A stretch of 26,975 nt of DNA, taken from positions 1 to 26,975 of the forward strand of contig CAJUCX010000007.1 in the NCBI GenBank assembly GCA_910585195.1, given 5' to 3'. Below, piece by piece: positions 1 to 7,902 of this stretch. The first letter of the stretch is position 1. Each line of letters begins with the position of its first letter. Below the pieces are notes generated by a model that saw only the letters and a program-made list of their open reading frames with translations, was not told where the DNA came from and did not search any database. The position numbers and the translations under genes are program-made. The stretch is from an uncultured Christensenellaceae bacterium (GTDB taxonomy: Bacteria; Bacillota; Clostridia; Christensenellales; CAG-314).

Positions 1-175
1 AGTGCAACTCTTATAAAATTTTTGTTTTTTAATCCCTATGGGAATTGCGCTTTTTCGCAAGTCTTTTTTTACTTTTTATCTATATAACCGTTCTACACCG
101 TCTTACTTAAAAGAAAAGTTATATTTTTTGCCGTATGCGATAATTACAATGTTTTTATAACTTCATATAATTACA

Positions 176-201
176 AAACCTTGCCTGGTAAGGCAAGGTT
201 T
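176..201 (-). terminator. Probable intrinsic terminator after fbp
   Basis: A perfect 10-bp stem (AAACCTTGCC / GGCAAGGTTT) with a 6-nt loop lies 15 bases beyond the fbp stop. On the minus strand it runs into TTTTGTAATT, a short U-rich tail. Positions 1-175 are AT-rich; I see no gene and no convincing promoter there. Confidence 0.7.
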
Positions 202-215
202 AATTTGTTTTTATT

Positions 216-2159
216 TCAGCAATCGCATTGACGGTATCTTTGAACCAACTCCATAATATCGTCTATTTTGGCGTAAATCTTTTTGCCGTCGTCTGTTTCC
301 GCAACGGACATTCTGTCGGAAATTCTCTCGAAAACGCGCATTCTGGAATGAATGTCGGTGCAGTTTTCTATAGCGTTGTCTATGCCGGTAAAGGGCTCGT
401 GCGCGGCAAGTTCCAACCCGTGAGAGTTGTAAATTAAAGTATAGCCCGCAATGCCGGTACGCTTGTGGTACGCCTTGCAAAATCCGCCGTCTATAACAAG
501 CAATTTGCCGTCGGCCTTGATAGGATTTTCTCCCTCTATTTCTTTTACAGGCACGTGTCCGTTGATTATATGGCAATGCTTACCCTCTATGCCGAAATCT
601 TTAAGCAGTTTTTCGCACCACTCTTTCTTTTGGCAGAGTTTGTAATAACTGTTTTTCTTTTCTTCGTGCCACTTTTTGTCGTCAATGTAAACGCGCTCGA
701 AAGTGGTCATTTTGTCCTTGCCGAACAACGGAGAAAGCTCACCGCACCAGAGATACCACAAAAAGTCGAGATTCATTACGTCGCATTTGCCTGCCTGATG
801 GTGAGAATATGCCTTGCGGATACAGCCTTCCGCATAGTCCATCAAATCTTTTCCTTCATAAATTTTGCCGTTTACGGCAAACTTTGCATAATCGCCGTTT
901 TCATCGAGAGGAATGCAACCGTGAAAAATAAGGTTGCCGTTGTATATGCTGTAAAGCATACCCTTTTGCATAAGAAAATCGAGATGTCTTTGCAGTTTTT
1001 CGCAACTGACGAATGCCTTTTTGAAACCGTCTAAAATTCTCGTTTCTTCTTCCGTCAAAGCATATGGATTTTTAGGGTCTATCGTCGGGAAGTCGTTTCC
1101 GTTTAATTTTACTTTAACCCCGTCTACCGTCAAAGTGCCGTTTGCAATATCCAGTCTGTCTATAACGGCGCTCATATTATACTCGGGGTGGCGCGATATG
1201 GTTTGCGCTTCCACCTTCATCATAATATAGAAAATGGCTTTACGCATTTTTGCCGAAAGTTCCAAATCTCTGCGGTTGATGCTCTTACCGCTTAAAGACG
1301 GGTCAAATCTGCTGTCGTAGTCCATATATCTGTCGGCATAAAAAGCAAGCTGCCGTAAACTTATGCCGTAGCCGCTTTCCAATAAGTCGGCGTTGCCGTA
1401 TTTCAACGAAATGGTAACGACATTTGCAATGCACGCTTCCTGCCCCATTGCGGCGCCCATCCACAATACGTCGTGGTTGCCCCACTGTATGTCGAGGGAA
1501 TTTTGCGTTTGCAAAATATCCAAAATCATATCGGGGTTTTCGCCGCGGTCGAATATGTCGCCGACTATATGCAAATGGTCGACTACAAGGCTCTTTATTG
1601 TTTTTGTAAGAGAAATGATATATGCTTCCGCCCTGCCGAGTTTTATTATAGCGTCGAAAATACCGTTGTAATACTCTTCTTTATTGAAGTTAGTGCGGTC
1701 TACGTTGATAAGCTCGTCAATGATATATCCGCAATATTCCGGCAAAACTTTTCTTACTTTGCTGCGCGTATATTTTGACGCCACAAGACGGCACACGTCT
1801 ACAAGACGGTAAAGATTTGTCTTGTACCACTCGTTCAGACTTTCGCCCTTTTCTTTGGTTTTGATGTCCTCTATGATACGCTGAGGATAGTAAATAAGCG
1901 TTGCAAATTTTGCACGTTCTTTTTCCGGCAAAATCTTGTCGTAAAGCATATCTACCTTTTCGCGTATCGCGCCTGATTTATTGTTCATAAGGTGGCAAAA
2001 CGCTTCATATTCGCCGTGCAAATCGCTTATGAAATGCTCGGTGCCCTTAGGCAAACGCAAAATGGCTTCCAAATTTATTATCTCGGAAGTTGCCGCCTGC
2101 ACGCTTGGATATTTTTCCGCAAGCAAATCCAAATATTTTTCACTGCATTTTTCTATCAT
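216..2159 (-). CDS. fbp: Fructose-1,6-bisphosphatase, class III
   Basis: Hydrolyses fructose-1,6-bisphosphate to fructose-6-phosphate in gluconeogenesis; cytosolic. The 647-aa protein has the usual length of the Firmicutes-type class III enzyme, which is unrelated to the E. coli class I enzyme. Metallophosphoesterase motifs are visible in order: ISDLHGE near residue 45, VGDIFDRG near 200, WGNHDVLWMG near 225 and NGHVPVK near 535, followed by IDGGFCKAY. The start is supported by a GGAG ribosome binding site 7 bases upstream of ATG (minus strand, about 2167). It appears monocistronic, with hairpins on both sides. Identification is by motif and overall similarity, and I am very sure of it. Confidence 0.96.
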   Translation of the reverse strand: MIEKCSEKYLDLLAEKYPSVQAATSEIINLEAILRLPKGTEHFISDLHGEYEAFCHLMNNKSGAIREKVDMLYDKILPEKERAKFATLIYYPQRIIEDIKTKEKGESLNEWYKTNLYRLVDVCRLVASKYTRSKVRKVLPEYCGYIIDELINVDRTNFNKEEYYNGIFDAIIKLGRAEAYIISLTKTIKSLVVDHLHIVGDIFDRGENPDMILDILQTQNSLDIQWGNHDVLWMGAAMGQEACIANVVTISLKYGNADLLESGYGISLRQLAFYADRYMDYDSRFDPSLSGKSINRRDLELSAKMRKAIFYIMMKVEAQTISRHPEYNMSAVIDRLDIANGTLTVDGVKVKLNGNDFPTIDPKNPYALTEEETRILDGFKKAFVSCEKLQRHLDFLMQKGMLYSIYNGNLIFHGCIPLDENGDYAKFAVNGKIYEGKDLMDYAEGCIRKAYSHHQAGKCDVMNLDFLWYLWCGELSPLFGKDKMTTFERVYIDDKKWHEEKKNSYYKLCQKKEWCEKLLKDFGIEGKHCHIINGHVPVKEIEGENPIKADGKLLVIDGGFCKAYHKRTGIAGYTLIYNSHGLELAAHEPFTGIDNAIENCTDIHSRMRVFERISDRMSVAETDDGKKIYAKIDDIMELVQRYRQCDC

Positions 2160-2182
2160 AATTGTTCTCCGAATGTAAGATA

Positions 2183-2209
2183 AAGAGTGGTAAAATTTAA
2201 GCCACTCTT
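2183..2209 (-). terminator. Terminator between the surface-protein gene and fbp
   Basis: An 8-bp perfect stem (AAGAGTGG / CCACTCTT) around an 11-nt AT loop, followed on the minus strand by TATCTT. It sits 29 bases after the stop of the 629-aa surface protein and just before the fbp ribosome binding site, so it probably separates the two genes. The U-tract is weak. Confidence 0.55.
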
Positions 2210-2237
2210 CGTCATCGTAATTATATTGAAATTAAAC

Positions 2238-4127
2238 TTATTTTGTCGCCTTTTTAGGTCTCAAAAAGATAAGCACGATAATGCCCGTGCCTGCAAGGCA
2301 GGCTATTACTATCAAAGCCGTGCGGAAAAAGTCATTCCACGGGTTTGCCGCATAAGTAGGTGTGCCTTCAACAACTTTAATCATTACTTCCACAGGGTCT
2401 GCAACGTTGCCGTCTAAGTCTCTTGCGTAATAAACAAGCACGTAAGACGCGTCTTTGTCTGAAGGAGTAAGCGCCGTAGGCGTAAATACGCCGTCTTTAA
2501 GCAAACTGTCTTTGTAGCCCTCGTCCTTTTCCGTAAGATTTTTGATTTCATCTTCATCGGTGTAAGTGCCGTCTGCTTTTAACGCAAACAACTTCCACGT
2601 AGAGTACGCGCTGTCTACACCTGCCGCATTGTCGGATATAGTAGCCGAAGGAACGGTATATTTTTGATTAACGTTAATTTCCACCGTTTTATCTATGGTT
2701 ATTACAGGCGGATCCTCGTCAAAAACGCGACGTTCGAAAACCGCGCTTTCCGTTTCGTTGCCGGCTGCGTCGGTAACTTTATATCTGAAAGACCACATAC
2801 CCGTTTTGTTTATAGGCACTGCATATGCGGAAACGTAAGTAAACTCGCCACTGTCCCCCGGCGCGCGGTAACCCACCTGAATTTTAATATTGTTGAAAGT
2901 ATCGAGTTCATCGCCTGCCTGCAAAACCTTGCCGGTTACATCGGTGCCGTGTTCTGCAAAATTATCTCTGTAAATGTGAGGGAACTCAAAGGTATTGCCG
3001 TTTTTAGGCGCAACCAAGTGAGCAACGTTAAGTTCTTCGCTGCCGTTTATAAAACTGTTGAATGCGGCCTCGTTTATTACAACGTCCGCAGTGTCGTCAA
3101 CCGCCGTAACGTCAAGTATCAACGCAGGATGTTCATCCGCATACAAAGTGTAAATCTTAAATTGATAGGTCGTGCCTGCTTTGCCCAAAGCGTGTTTTGT
3201 TTTGCCGGCAACCTTTTCAGGCTCTTCGCTTTCGTCGGCGCTGTCATTTTCACCTTGTTCAATAGTTACGACTTGCCAGCCCGTGCCCAAAATATCTATA
3301 CAGTGATAAGGGAAAGTATATTCCGAATCACTCGCACCTTTCAACGATACCGCAGCAGGGTCAGAGTCGCCCGCTTTAATATGCTCGTCGCGGCCGTCCT
3401 CCATAGGAATTATGATAGGCGCAATTCTGTTTTCGCCTTCAAACTTGCTGTCGCTTGTTTCCAAAATCTGCTTGCCGTTGCTGTTGGTTATAGACATAAT
3501 ACGTATAACCGTATCCTTTTGGTCTTCGTCGCCGCTGACGCCGGTTACGCCGAAAGTAAGATTTGCAACGTTTTTATAAAAACTTAAAGTCTGTATATTG
3601 CCTGTATCTAAGGTTTGTTCGCCGAAAGTAAACTTGTTGTCTGCCGTCGAGTCGTAAGTAAGTTGCAAGTTGACTTCTGTATTTGAAAAATCAGCAAAGT
3701 CTATGCCGGTGGTTTTGTATTCCGTTTCGTTTGCATAGTTGTCTTCGAATTTATAATCTATCTTATCGTTTGATTTTTTAAGATAAAATTTCAGCCACTT
3801 CGAGTCGTTGTCGTTGTCTGTAAACTGAAACCACATCTCGTCGAAGTTTGCATTTGTAAAATAAAAAGAAATGCCGAACTTGCTCATATCGAGCGTGTGC
3901 TTATATTGTGCGGAACTTGCACTGCTTGCCTTGCCGAAAGTAATTTCCAACCCGTTGGCAAGACTTGACGACACGGTGGTACTGCCTTCCAAAGAATTTG
4001 CCAAAGTCGTGCCGTAATAATATTTTACGCTTTCTGCGGCATAAGACGAATTGTTGTTTACCCACAAAACACCCAAAGACGCCACCAAAAGAAATGCGCA
4101 CATTATACTTAACAGTTTTTTCTTCAT
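2238..4127 (-). CDS. Secreted, C-terminally membrane-anchored surface protein with Ig-like domains
   Basis: Function unknown. The 629-aa protein begins with a signal peptide (MKKKLLS, a hydrophobic run, probable cleavage after SYA near residue 30). It ends with one transmembrane helix (about 599-621, FFRTALIVIACLAGTGIIVLIFL) and a basic tail, RPKKATK. No LPXTG sortase motif is present, so it should stay anchored by its own helix with the body outside the cell. The middle (about 380-590) has Ig/cadherin-like signatures: VTDAAGNETESA, DEDPPVITID, then YYARDLDGNVADPVEV. Residues 30-250 look beta-rich and contain no family I recognise. The start follows a good AAGGAG site 9 bases from ATG. It is a single gene, with a hairpin downstream. 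Roles in adhesion or envelope binding would be guesses. Confidence 0.85.
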   Translation of the reverse strand: MKKKLLSIMCAFLLVASLGVLWVNNNSSYAAESVKYYYGTTLANSLEGSTTVSSSLANGLEITFGKASSASSAQYKHTLDMSKFGISFYFTNANFDEMWFQFTDNDNDSKWLKFYLKKSNDKIDYKFEDNYANETEYKTTGIDFADFSNTEVNLQLTYDSTADNKFTFGEQTLDTGNIQTLSFYKNVANLTFGVTGVSGDEDQKDTVIRIMSITNSNGKQILETSDSKFEGENRIAPIIIPMEDGRDEHIKAGDSDPAAVSLKGASDSEYTFPYHCIDILGTGWQVVTIEQGENDSADESEEPEKVAGKTKHALGKAGTTYQFKIYTLYADEHPALILDVTAVDDTADVVINEAAFNSFINGSEELNVAHLVAPKNGNTFEFPHIYRDNFAEHGTDVTGKVLQAGDELDTFNNIKIQVGYRAPGDSGEFTYVSAYAVPINKTGMWSFRYKVTDAAGNETESAVFERRVFDEDPPVITIDKTVEINVNQKYTVPSATISDNAAGVDSAYSTWKLFALKADGTYTDEDEIKNLTEKDEGYKDSLLKDGVFTPTALTPSDKDASYVLVYYARDLDGNVADPVEVMIKVVEGTPTYAANPWNDFFRTALIVIACLAGTGIIVLIFLRPKKATK

Positions 4128-4322
4128 TAAAGTCTACTCCTTAGAGCGTAATTTCTCATATACTGTTTTATTTTACAATCCGCGCCCCTTTTTGTCAATG
4201 ATTTACCGCAATACTGACGCTCTGTTTTTTACCATTATGTCAAGTTTGCGCATTTGCACGCTTTCACAGCACGGTTGCCCTGAACATAAAATAAACTGAA
4301 ATGCTTTTTTAAGGTTGCGGCA

Positions 4323-4847
4323 ATGGATTTTATTTTATTTTTGACGATAACTGCTTTGGCAGTAAGTTTAGACAGTATGCTGACGGGCTTTGCCGTCGGC
4401 TTAAAAACAAAATTTACCTTTACTTTTTCGATAATAGTTGCAATAACTACTTTTGTTTTGTGCGCTTTGGCGGTTGCCCTAGGCGTATTGATTGACGGAA
4501 TTTTGGGCGACTTCGTGCAGATTGTAGGTGCGGCGTTTTTAATAATTATAGGCATTTGCAACTTTTTTAAGACTGCCGAAGATGAAATTTGCGGCAAACT
4601 GAATTTTAAGGAATGTTTTGCACTCGGCTTTGCCGTAGGTCTTGACGCAAGCGTCGCAAACTTATCGATTGCGCTTATGGGTTATACCTCTATGCTTATA
4701 CCTTTGTTTTTTGCGGTAATGCATTTCGTAATGGTATCCGTAGGTTTCGCTTTGGCGTCAACTCCGCTGACGAAAAAACTTAAACACACCAACAAAATTG
4801 CAGGCGTAATGCTTGTGTTACTTGGCATATGGAAGTTGCTAGGCTGA
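4323..4847 (+). CDS. MntP-like (DUF204) cation efflux membrane protein
   Basis: A 174-aa, almost wholly hydrophobic protein with about six helices in two related halves. Each half carries an acidic residue in the family signature: SLDSMLTGFAVGL (Asp17) and GLDASVANLSIAL (Asp108). This pattern belongs to MntP manganese exporters and their sporulation relatives such as YtaF, so Mn2+ efflux is likely but the substrate is not proven. The start ATG follows AAGG at 8 bases. I found no yybP-ykoY riboswitch in front, although many mntP genes have one. The gene stands alone between the divergent surface-protein gene and a convergent small gene, and a strong hairpin follows 26 bases after its stop. Confidence 0.8.
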   Translation: MDFILFLTITALAVSLDSMLTGFAVGLKTKFTFTFSIIVAITTFVLCALAVALGVLIDGILGDFVQIVGAAFLIIIGICNFFKTAEDEICGKLNFKECFALGFAVGLDASVANLSIALMGYTSMLIPLFFAVMHFVMVSVGFALASTPLTKKLKHTNKIAGVMLVLLGIWKLLG

Positions 4848-4872
4848 AATTAGAGAAATATAATTGTTAAAA

Positions 4873-4896
4873 AGCCACGGCAGTTTTGCCGTGGCT
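4873..4896. terminator. Terminator between convergent genes
   Basis: Perfect 10-bp GC-rich stem (AGCCACGGCA / TGCCGTGGCT) with a GTTT loop. It is flanked by A-runs on the left and AAATTTG on the right, so it could stop transcription from both the MntP-like gene (plus) and the 83-aa gene (minus). Confidence 0.7.
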
Positions 4897-4948
4897 AAAT
4901 TTGAATGTTCTCCTAAAAAAAGAAAAGTTATGTCCGAAAATACTTAAA

Positions 4949-5200
4949 TTAACATTCCTTAACGGCAATACTAAATTTTTGTCCGTTAGTAAATTTCAAT
5001 TTCAGCGTACTACCGTCGTCAAAAAACGTTGCCACATAATACTCTTTAAGTAAGTATTTTATGTCGCACAACACAGCGTCTGCGTGGATTTGCCAACAAA
5101 TATTTTCTTCAACGGTTTTATCACAGGTAAAAGAATGCTCCTCTGTTTGACAATCTTTTACGATGGTTTTTGCAGAAGCAACTATATCGTTTTTGTCCAT
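4949..5200 (-). CDS. Small protein of unknown function (83 aa)
   Basis: I do not recognise this protein. It begins MDKNDIVASAKTIV, has four scattered cysteines (about residues 18, 26, 35 and 44) plus a terminal one (KEC), and no signal peptide or membrane helix. The start at 5200 is chosen over an upstream in-frame one because AAGGAGGTG lies 4 bases before this ATG. A promoter TTGCAA-18-TACAAT is present at 5284-5255. It is transcribed away from the double-HTH regulator at 5327, and a copy of the motif found before both regulators lies inside its promoter. This suggests that it is their target or partner, which is an inference. Confidence 0.75.
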   Translation of the reverse strand: MDKNDIVASAKTIVKDCQTEEHSFTCDKTVEENICWQIHADAVLCDIKYLLKEYYVATFFDDGSTLKLKFTNGQKFSIAVKEC

Positions 5201-5254
5201 AAACACCTCCTTACATAAAATTTTCAAAATCGCGCCCACTGACTTTGTAAGTGT

Positions 5255-5284
5255 ATTGTACCACACGAAAACTGACAGTTGCAA
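5255..5284 (-). promoter_or_regulatory. Promoter of the 83-aa gene containing a motif copy
   Basis: On the minus strand TTGCAA (5279-5284) and TACAAT (5255-5260) are separated by 18 bases. The spacer contains AGTTTTCGTGTGGT (5260-5273), a variant of the block found before both HTH genes. A protein bound there would cover the space between -35 and -10. Confidence 0.55.
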
Positions 5285-5290
5285 TAAAAA

Positions 5291-5310
5291 TTGTAAGTTT
5301 CCGTGTAGTT
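5291..5310 (+). promoter_or_regulatory. Conserved motif before the first double-HTH gene
   Basis: TTGTAAGTTTCCGTGTAGTT, 16 bases before the ATG at 5327. It matches the block at 5811-5830 at 18 of 20 positions, and its core matches 5260-5273 on the other strand. The gene lacks a Shine-Dalgarno sequence. A TATATA at 5316-5321 could be a -10. The block may be an operator for the HTH proteins themselves. Confidence 0.55.
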
Positions 5311-5326
5311 ATTTTTATATACTTTT

Positions 5327-5779
5327 ATGGAAAATTATATCAATTTATCGAAATTTGTTGAAAACTTAAATTGGCTTGTAGATGACGCAGGATTAACAAA
5401 AACAACTTTTAGCAAAAAATTAAACATATCTCTTACGACTGTATGCCGTTGGATGAACGGAAAAGGCTTGCCAACTTCAAATGAGTTAGTGGCTATTGCC
5501 GATTGTCTAAACTGCTCTATGGACTTTTTGCTCGGGCTGACAAACGACTACAACACCATGATGCCGAAACCCAACAAAAAATCTTTTGCGCAGAAACTTA
5601 AAGAAATTTTTGCTATGCCGCAAAACAAAAAGACAGTAGTTGCAGATAAAGCCGGTTTCAGTTCTACCACAGTCATATACGATTGGATTAACGAAAACAC
5701 TACACCCAACATTCACTCTATCATTGTTTTGGCAAAGGCTTTGGATTGCACTGTTGACTATCTGTTTGACATAGAATAG
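5327..5779 (+). CDS. XRE-family regulator with two tandem HTH domains (first paralog)
   Basis: Probable DNA-binding repressor of 150 aa made of two consecutive HTH_3 (Cro/CI-type) domains. Domain 1 is about residues 8-65 (TKTTFSKKLNISLTTVCRWMN, ending CSMDFLLG). Domain 2 is about 86-150 (KKTVVADKAGFSSTTVIYDW, ending CTVDYLFDIE). Both domains share the same W-x-N...P layout and the same end, so the protein looks like an internal duplication. There is no effector or membrane domain. No ribosome binding site is visible before the ATG (ATACTTTTATGG). A paralog of the same architecture follows 58 bases later, and an orphan gene diverges upstream. Targets are unknown; autoregulation is inferred from the shared upstream motif. 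Confidence 0.85.
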   Translation: MENYINLSKFVENLNWLVDDAGLTKTTFSKKLNISLTTVCRWMNGKGLPTSNELVAIADCLNCSMDFLLGLTNDYNTMMPKPNKKSFAQKLKEIFAMPQNKKTVVADKAGFSSTTVIYDWINENTTPNIHSIIVLAKALDCTVDYLFDIE

Positions 5780-5810
5780 ACCACACGGCACTTATCATTT
5801 TGAATTTTTT

Positions 5811-5830
5811 TTGAAAGTTTACGTGTAGTT
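5811..5830 (+). promoter_or_regulatory. Conserved motif before the second double-HTH gene
   Basis: TTGAAAGTTTACGTGTAGTT, only 7 bases before the ATG at 5838 and nearly identical to 5291-5310. It cannot be read simply as a promoter for this ATG, because a -10 at normal spacing would overlap the start codon. A protein-binding site, or a leader element standing in for the missing Shine-Dalgarno, fits better. Confidence 0.5.
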
Positions 5831-5837
5831 TTGTTGT

Positions 5838-6287
5838 ATGGTTAATGTTAAACTTTTTACTAAACGACTTAATGAATTTGCAGACGAAAATAATTTAGTG
5901 CCAAAAGAACTTGCAAAAGCGTTGAAACAAAATGAAAAATGCATATATAATTGGCTTTCTGGCAAATCTAAGTTTTTGCCTACAATTGAAAATATTATAA
6001 ATATTGCAGACTACTTCAATTGCTCGGTAGATTATTTGGTAGGCGTAAGCGACGACGACAGCAAAGCAAAAACCAAAAGCGATGCAATGGACTTCCCTAA
6101 AAAGTTTATGCTTACCGTAAAAGAGTTTGATTACAATCTTTATAGTTTGGCGAGAGAGGCAAACATAAGCAACACAAGCGTTTTTTATGATTGGAAAAAC
6201 GGCAAGACTTCACCAAGAATAGACACCCTTGCCACCGTGTGTAAAACGCTGGGGTGTACGATAGATTATATTTTAGAACGAGATTAA
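5838..6287 (+). CDS. XRE-family regulator with two tandem HTH domains (second paralog)
   Basis: A 149-aa paralog of the preceding gene with the same two-domain plan. Domain 1 is about residues 7-68 (PKELAKALKQNEKCIYNWLS, ending CSVDYLVGVSDDD). Domain 2 is about 85-149 (LYSLAREANISNTSVFYDWK, ending CTIDYILERD). Recognition-helix residues differ from those of the first paralog, so the two may read different or asymmetric sites, or act as a pair. There is no Shine-Dalgarno before the ATG (TTTTGTTGTATGG). The stop codon lies inside a long inverted repeat (6281-6327). The gene is probably co-transcribed with the first paralog. Confidence 0.85.
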   Translation: MVNVKLFTKRLNEFADENNLVPKELAKALKQNEKCIYNWLSGKSKFLPTIENIINIADYFNCSVDYLVGVSDDDSKAKTKSDAMDFPKKFMLTVKEFDYNLYSLAREANISNTSVFYDWKNGKTSPRIDTLATVCKTLGCTIDYILERD

Positions 6288-6327
6288 ATAAAATGCAGCG
6301 AAAATTTCGTTGCATTTTATTTAATCT
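6281..6327 (+). terminator. Long inverted repeat overlapping the HTH stop codon
   Basis: Arms of 23 bases (6281-6303 and 6305-6327) pair at 22 positions plus one G-U. They enclose a single base, and the TAA of the second HTH gene (6285-6287) lies in the left arm. The stem is AT-rich with no U-tract after it. It may act as a 3' end stabiliser or an AT-rich terminator. Confidence 0.5.
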
Positions 6328-6340
6328 AAAACAGTTCTAC

Positions 6341-6373
6341 ACACCCCCAAACTGCTTTGCAGTTTGGGGGTGT
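6341..6373. terminator. GC-rich hairpin between convergent genes
   Basis: A perfect 15-bp stem (ACACCCCCAAACTGC and its complement) with a TTT loop. On the plus strand it is followed by AATCCATTTTTTG. It is 54 bases after the HTH stop and 16 bases before the end of the flavoprotein gene, so it probably serves as a shared terminator. Confidence 0.7.
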
Positions 6374-6388
6374 AATCCATTTTTTGCA

Positions 6389-6928
6389 TTATTTCAAACT
6401 TTCGCCAAGTTCTTTTGCCTTTTGCGGATAATCCGTCTTTAACAATGCTTCGCGGTTGCTCACGCCCAAGGCAAACAACTCTCCCGCGCTTTGCCAGTGA
6501 ACGTAATTTACTATTCTGTCGTAATGTGCCTTTATGACTTCTACAGCGGAAGGTCTTTCGTCTGCGCTTGTTGTAATAAGCAGCATTTTTTTATCTGTGC
6601 CGCGCCACGTGCGGAAAAAAGCGTGAAACCTGTCCAGCACTTTTTTGAACTGCGCAGGAAAAGTGAAAAAATAAACAGGCACGACAAATGCAATCAAATC
6701 GCAGTCGTACATAGCGTCGCGCAGCGGCACGAAGTCGTCTTTATATACGCATACGTTGCCGTGGCTTAAACAATAATTGCAAGCCTGACAAAAATTGACG
6801 TCCATAAACGCCGCGTCAAAGCGTTTTACTGCATGCCCTGCGCCGGTTGCGCCTTCTATAAACTTGTCTGCCAGATAAAACGACGTTCCGTTTTTGTTTG
6901 GACTGCCCGTCAATACGACAATCTTCAT
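6389..6928 (-). CDS. Iron-sulfur flavoprotein-like NAD(P)H-dependent FMN oxidoreductase
   Basis: A 179-aa flavodoxin-fold protein. The N-terminal GSPNKNGTS (about residues 8-16) is the FMN-phosphate loop. It is followed by CQACNYCLSHGNVC (Cys47, 50, 53, 60), the compact cysteine cluster typical of iron-sulfur flavoproteins and related multimeric reductases. VVPVYFFTFPAQFKKVLDRF (about 86-105) is the second FMN-contact region. It should be a cytosolic electron carrier or reductase with unknown partner. The start is backed by AAGGAG 8 bases upstream, and TTGCAA-16-TATATT at about 6971-6944 is a plausible promoter. It is a single gene. Confidence 0.85.
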   Translation of the reverse strand: MKIVVLTGSPNKNGTSFYLADKFIEGATGAGHAVKRFDAAFMDVNFCQACNYCLSHGNVCVYKDDFVPLRDAMYDCDLIAFVVPVYFFTFPAQFKKVLDRFHAFFRTWRGTDKKMLLITTSADERPSAVEVIKAHYDRIVNYVHWQSAGELFALGVSNREALLKTDYPQKAKELGESLK

Positions 6929-6977
6929 AAATTCACTCCTTAAAATATATAAACTTTAATTATATTTGCAATTTTAC

Positions 6978-7000
6978 TAACCCCTGCGCCACAGGGGTTA
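6978..7000. terminator. Hairpin upstream of the flavoprotein gene
   Basis: A 9-bp perfect stem (TAACCCCTG / CAGGGGTTA) with a 5-nt loop. It is the first strong hairpin after the ileS-methyltransferase-pseudouridine synthase operon on the minus strand, but it is 185 bases past that operon's stop and has only AGTAAAATT behind it. The role is uncertain. Confidence 0.4.
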
Positions 7001-7184
7001 AGTTTATTATATTTTTGCCTGTATTTTATTATAATCACCGTACTTAAAACAATTTATTAAACAACTTTGCGCGTATAGCGCAACAGACCGAAAAAATTTC
7101 TCGTCGCAAACTTGAATTATCCGCTGTGTAAATAAAAACTTGTTTACTTTTCCTGTCGGAAATTTTTTTGACGTCATTTTGACG

Positions 7185-7901
7185 TCAGTAGTAAAACTGC
7201 TCTAAATATTTTTTAAGTTCAAACTTCTTCCACGGTTCTTTTTCTTCCGGCGGATAGGCTACAAACACCATACTGTCTTTGGTAACGGGGTGAGTAAATT
7301 TCAATTCATATGCCCAAAGCGCAAGATTGCTGCCTTTTGCAAGTTTGTCGCCGTACTTTACGTCGCCGAAGAGCGGACAGTTTTGACCTGCCATTTGCAC
7401 GCGTATCTGGTGGCTTCTGCCTGTTTTAAGTTGCACCTTGACGAGAGAAATCGTGCCCAAAGTTTCCAACTGGGTGTAATCAAGTTCTGCCTTTTTGGCG
7501 CCTTCGGTAAGGCTCGTCGCGATATACACCGTGTTTGTGTTAGGGTTCTTTTTAAGCCAGTTCGTCAAAGTGCCCTTTTCGCTTTTGAGTTTGCCGCCTA
7601 TTACCGCGAGATAGTTTTTTTCCACCTCTCTGTCTTTGATTGCCTGACAAAGCCTTTCCGCCGCCTTTGAAGTTTTTGCAAACACCATAATGCCGCCCGT
7701 AGGTCTGTCAAGCCTGTGCACCAAACCGAGATATGCCTCGCCCTCTTTGTTATACTTTTCTTTAAGCCAGTTTTTAAGCAAAGTAAGCAAATCCAAATCT
7801 TTGGATTCGTCCGCCATAACAGGCATATTTTGCGGTTTGACCACTACCAAAATGTGATTGTCCTCGTAAAGTACGTTTACGTCGTCCATTGTAAAAGTCA
7901 T
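7185..7901 (-). CDS. RluA-family RNA pseudouridine synthase
   Basis: Converts uridine to pseudouridine in rRNA or tRNA. The catalytic aspartate lies in the family signature HRLDRPTGG (Asp65), followed by IMVFAKTSKAAERL; GRSHQIRVQMA (about residues 162-172) is the second conserved block. At 238 aa it lacks the N-terminal S4 domain of RluD, so it resembles the short, catalytic-domain-only clostridial members, and the target base cannot be named. AAGGAG lies 6 bases before ATG, inside the end of the upstream methyltransferase gene whose stop is 1 base away, so translation is probably coupled. It is the last gene of the ileS operon. Two TGACGTCA palindromes overlap its stop. Confidence 0.9.
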   Translation of the reverse strand: MTFTMDDVNVLYEDNHILVVVKPQNMPVMADESKDLDLLTLLKNWLKEKYNKEGEAYLGLVHRLDRPTGGIMVFAKTSKAAERLCQAIKDREVEKNYLAVIGGKLKSEKGTLTNWLKKNPNTNTVYIATSLTEGAKKAELDYTQLETLGTISLVKVQLKTGRSHQIRVQMAGQNCPLFGDVKYGDKLAKGSNLALWAYELKFTHPVTKDSMVFVAYPPEEKEPWKKFELKKYLEQFYY

Positions 7902-7902
7902 T

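Noticed and set aside
2664..3587. 307-aa open frame on the plus strand inside the surface-protein gene
   Set aside because: Antisense to a gene with signal peptide, domains and membrane anchor; no translation signal.
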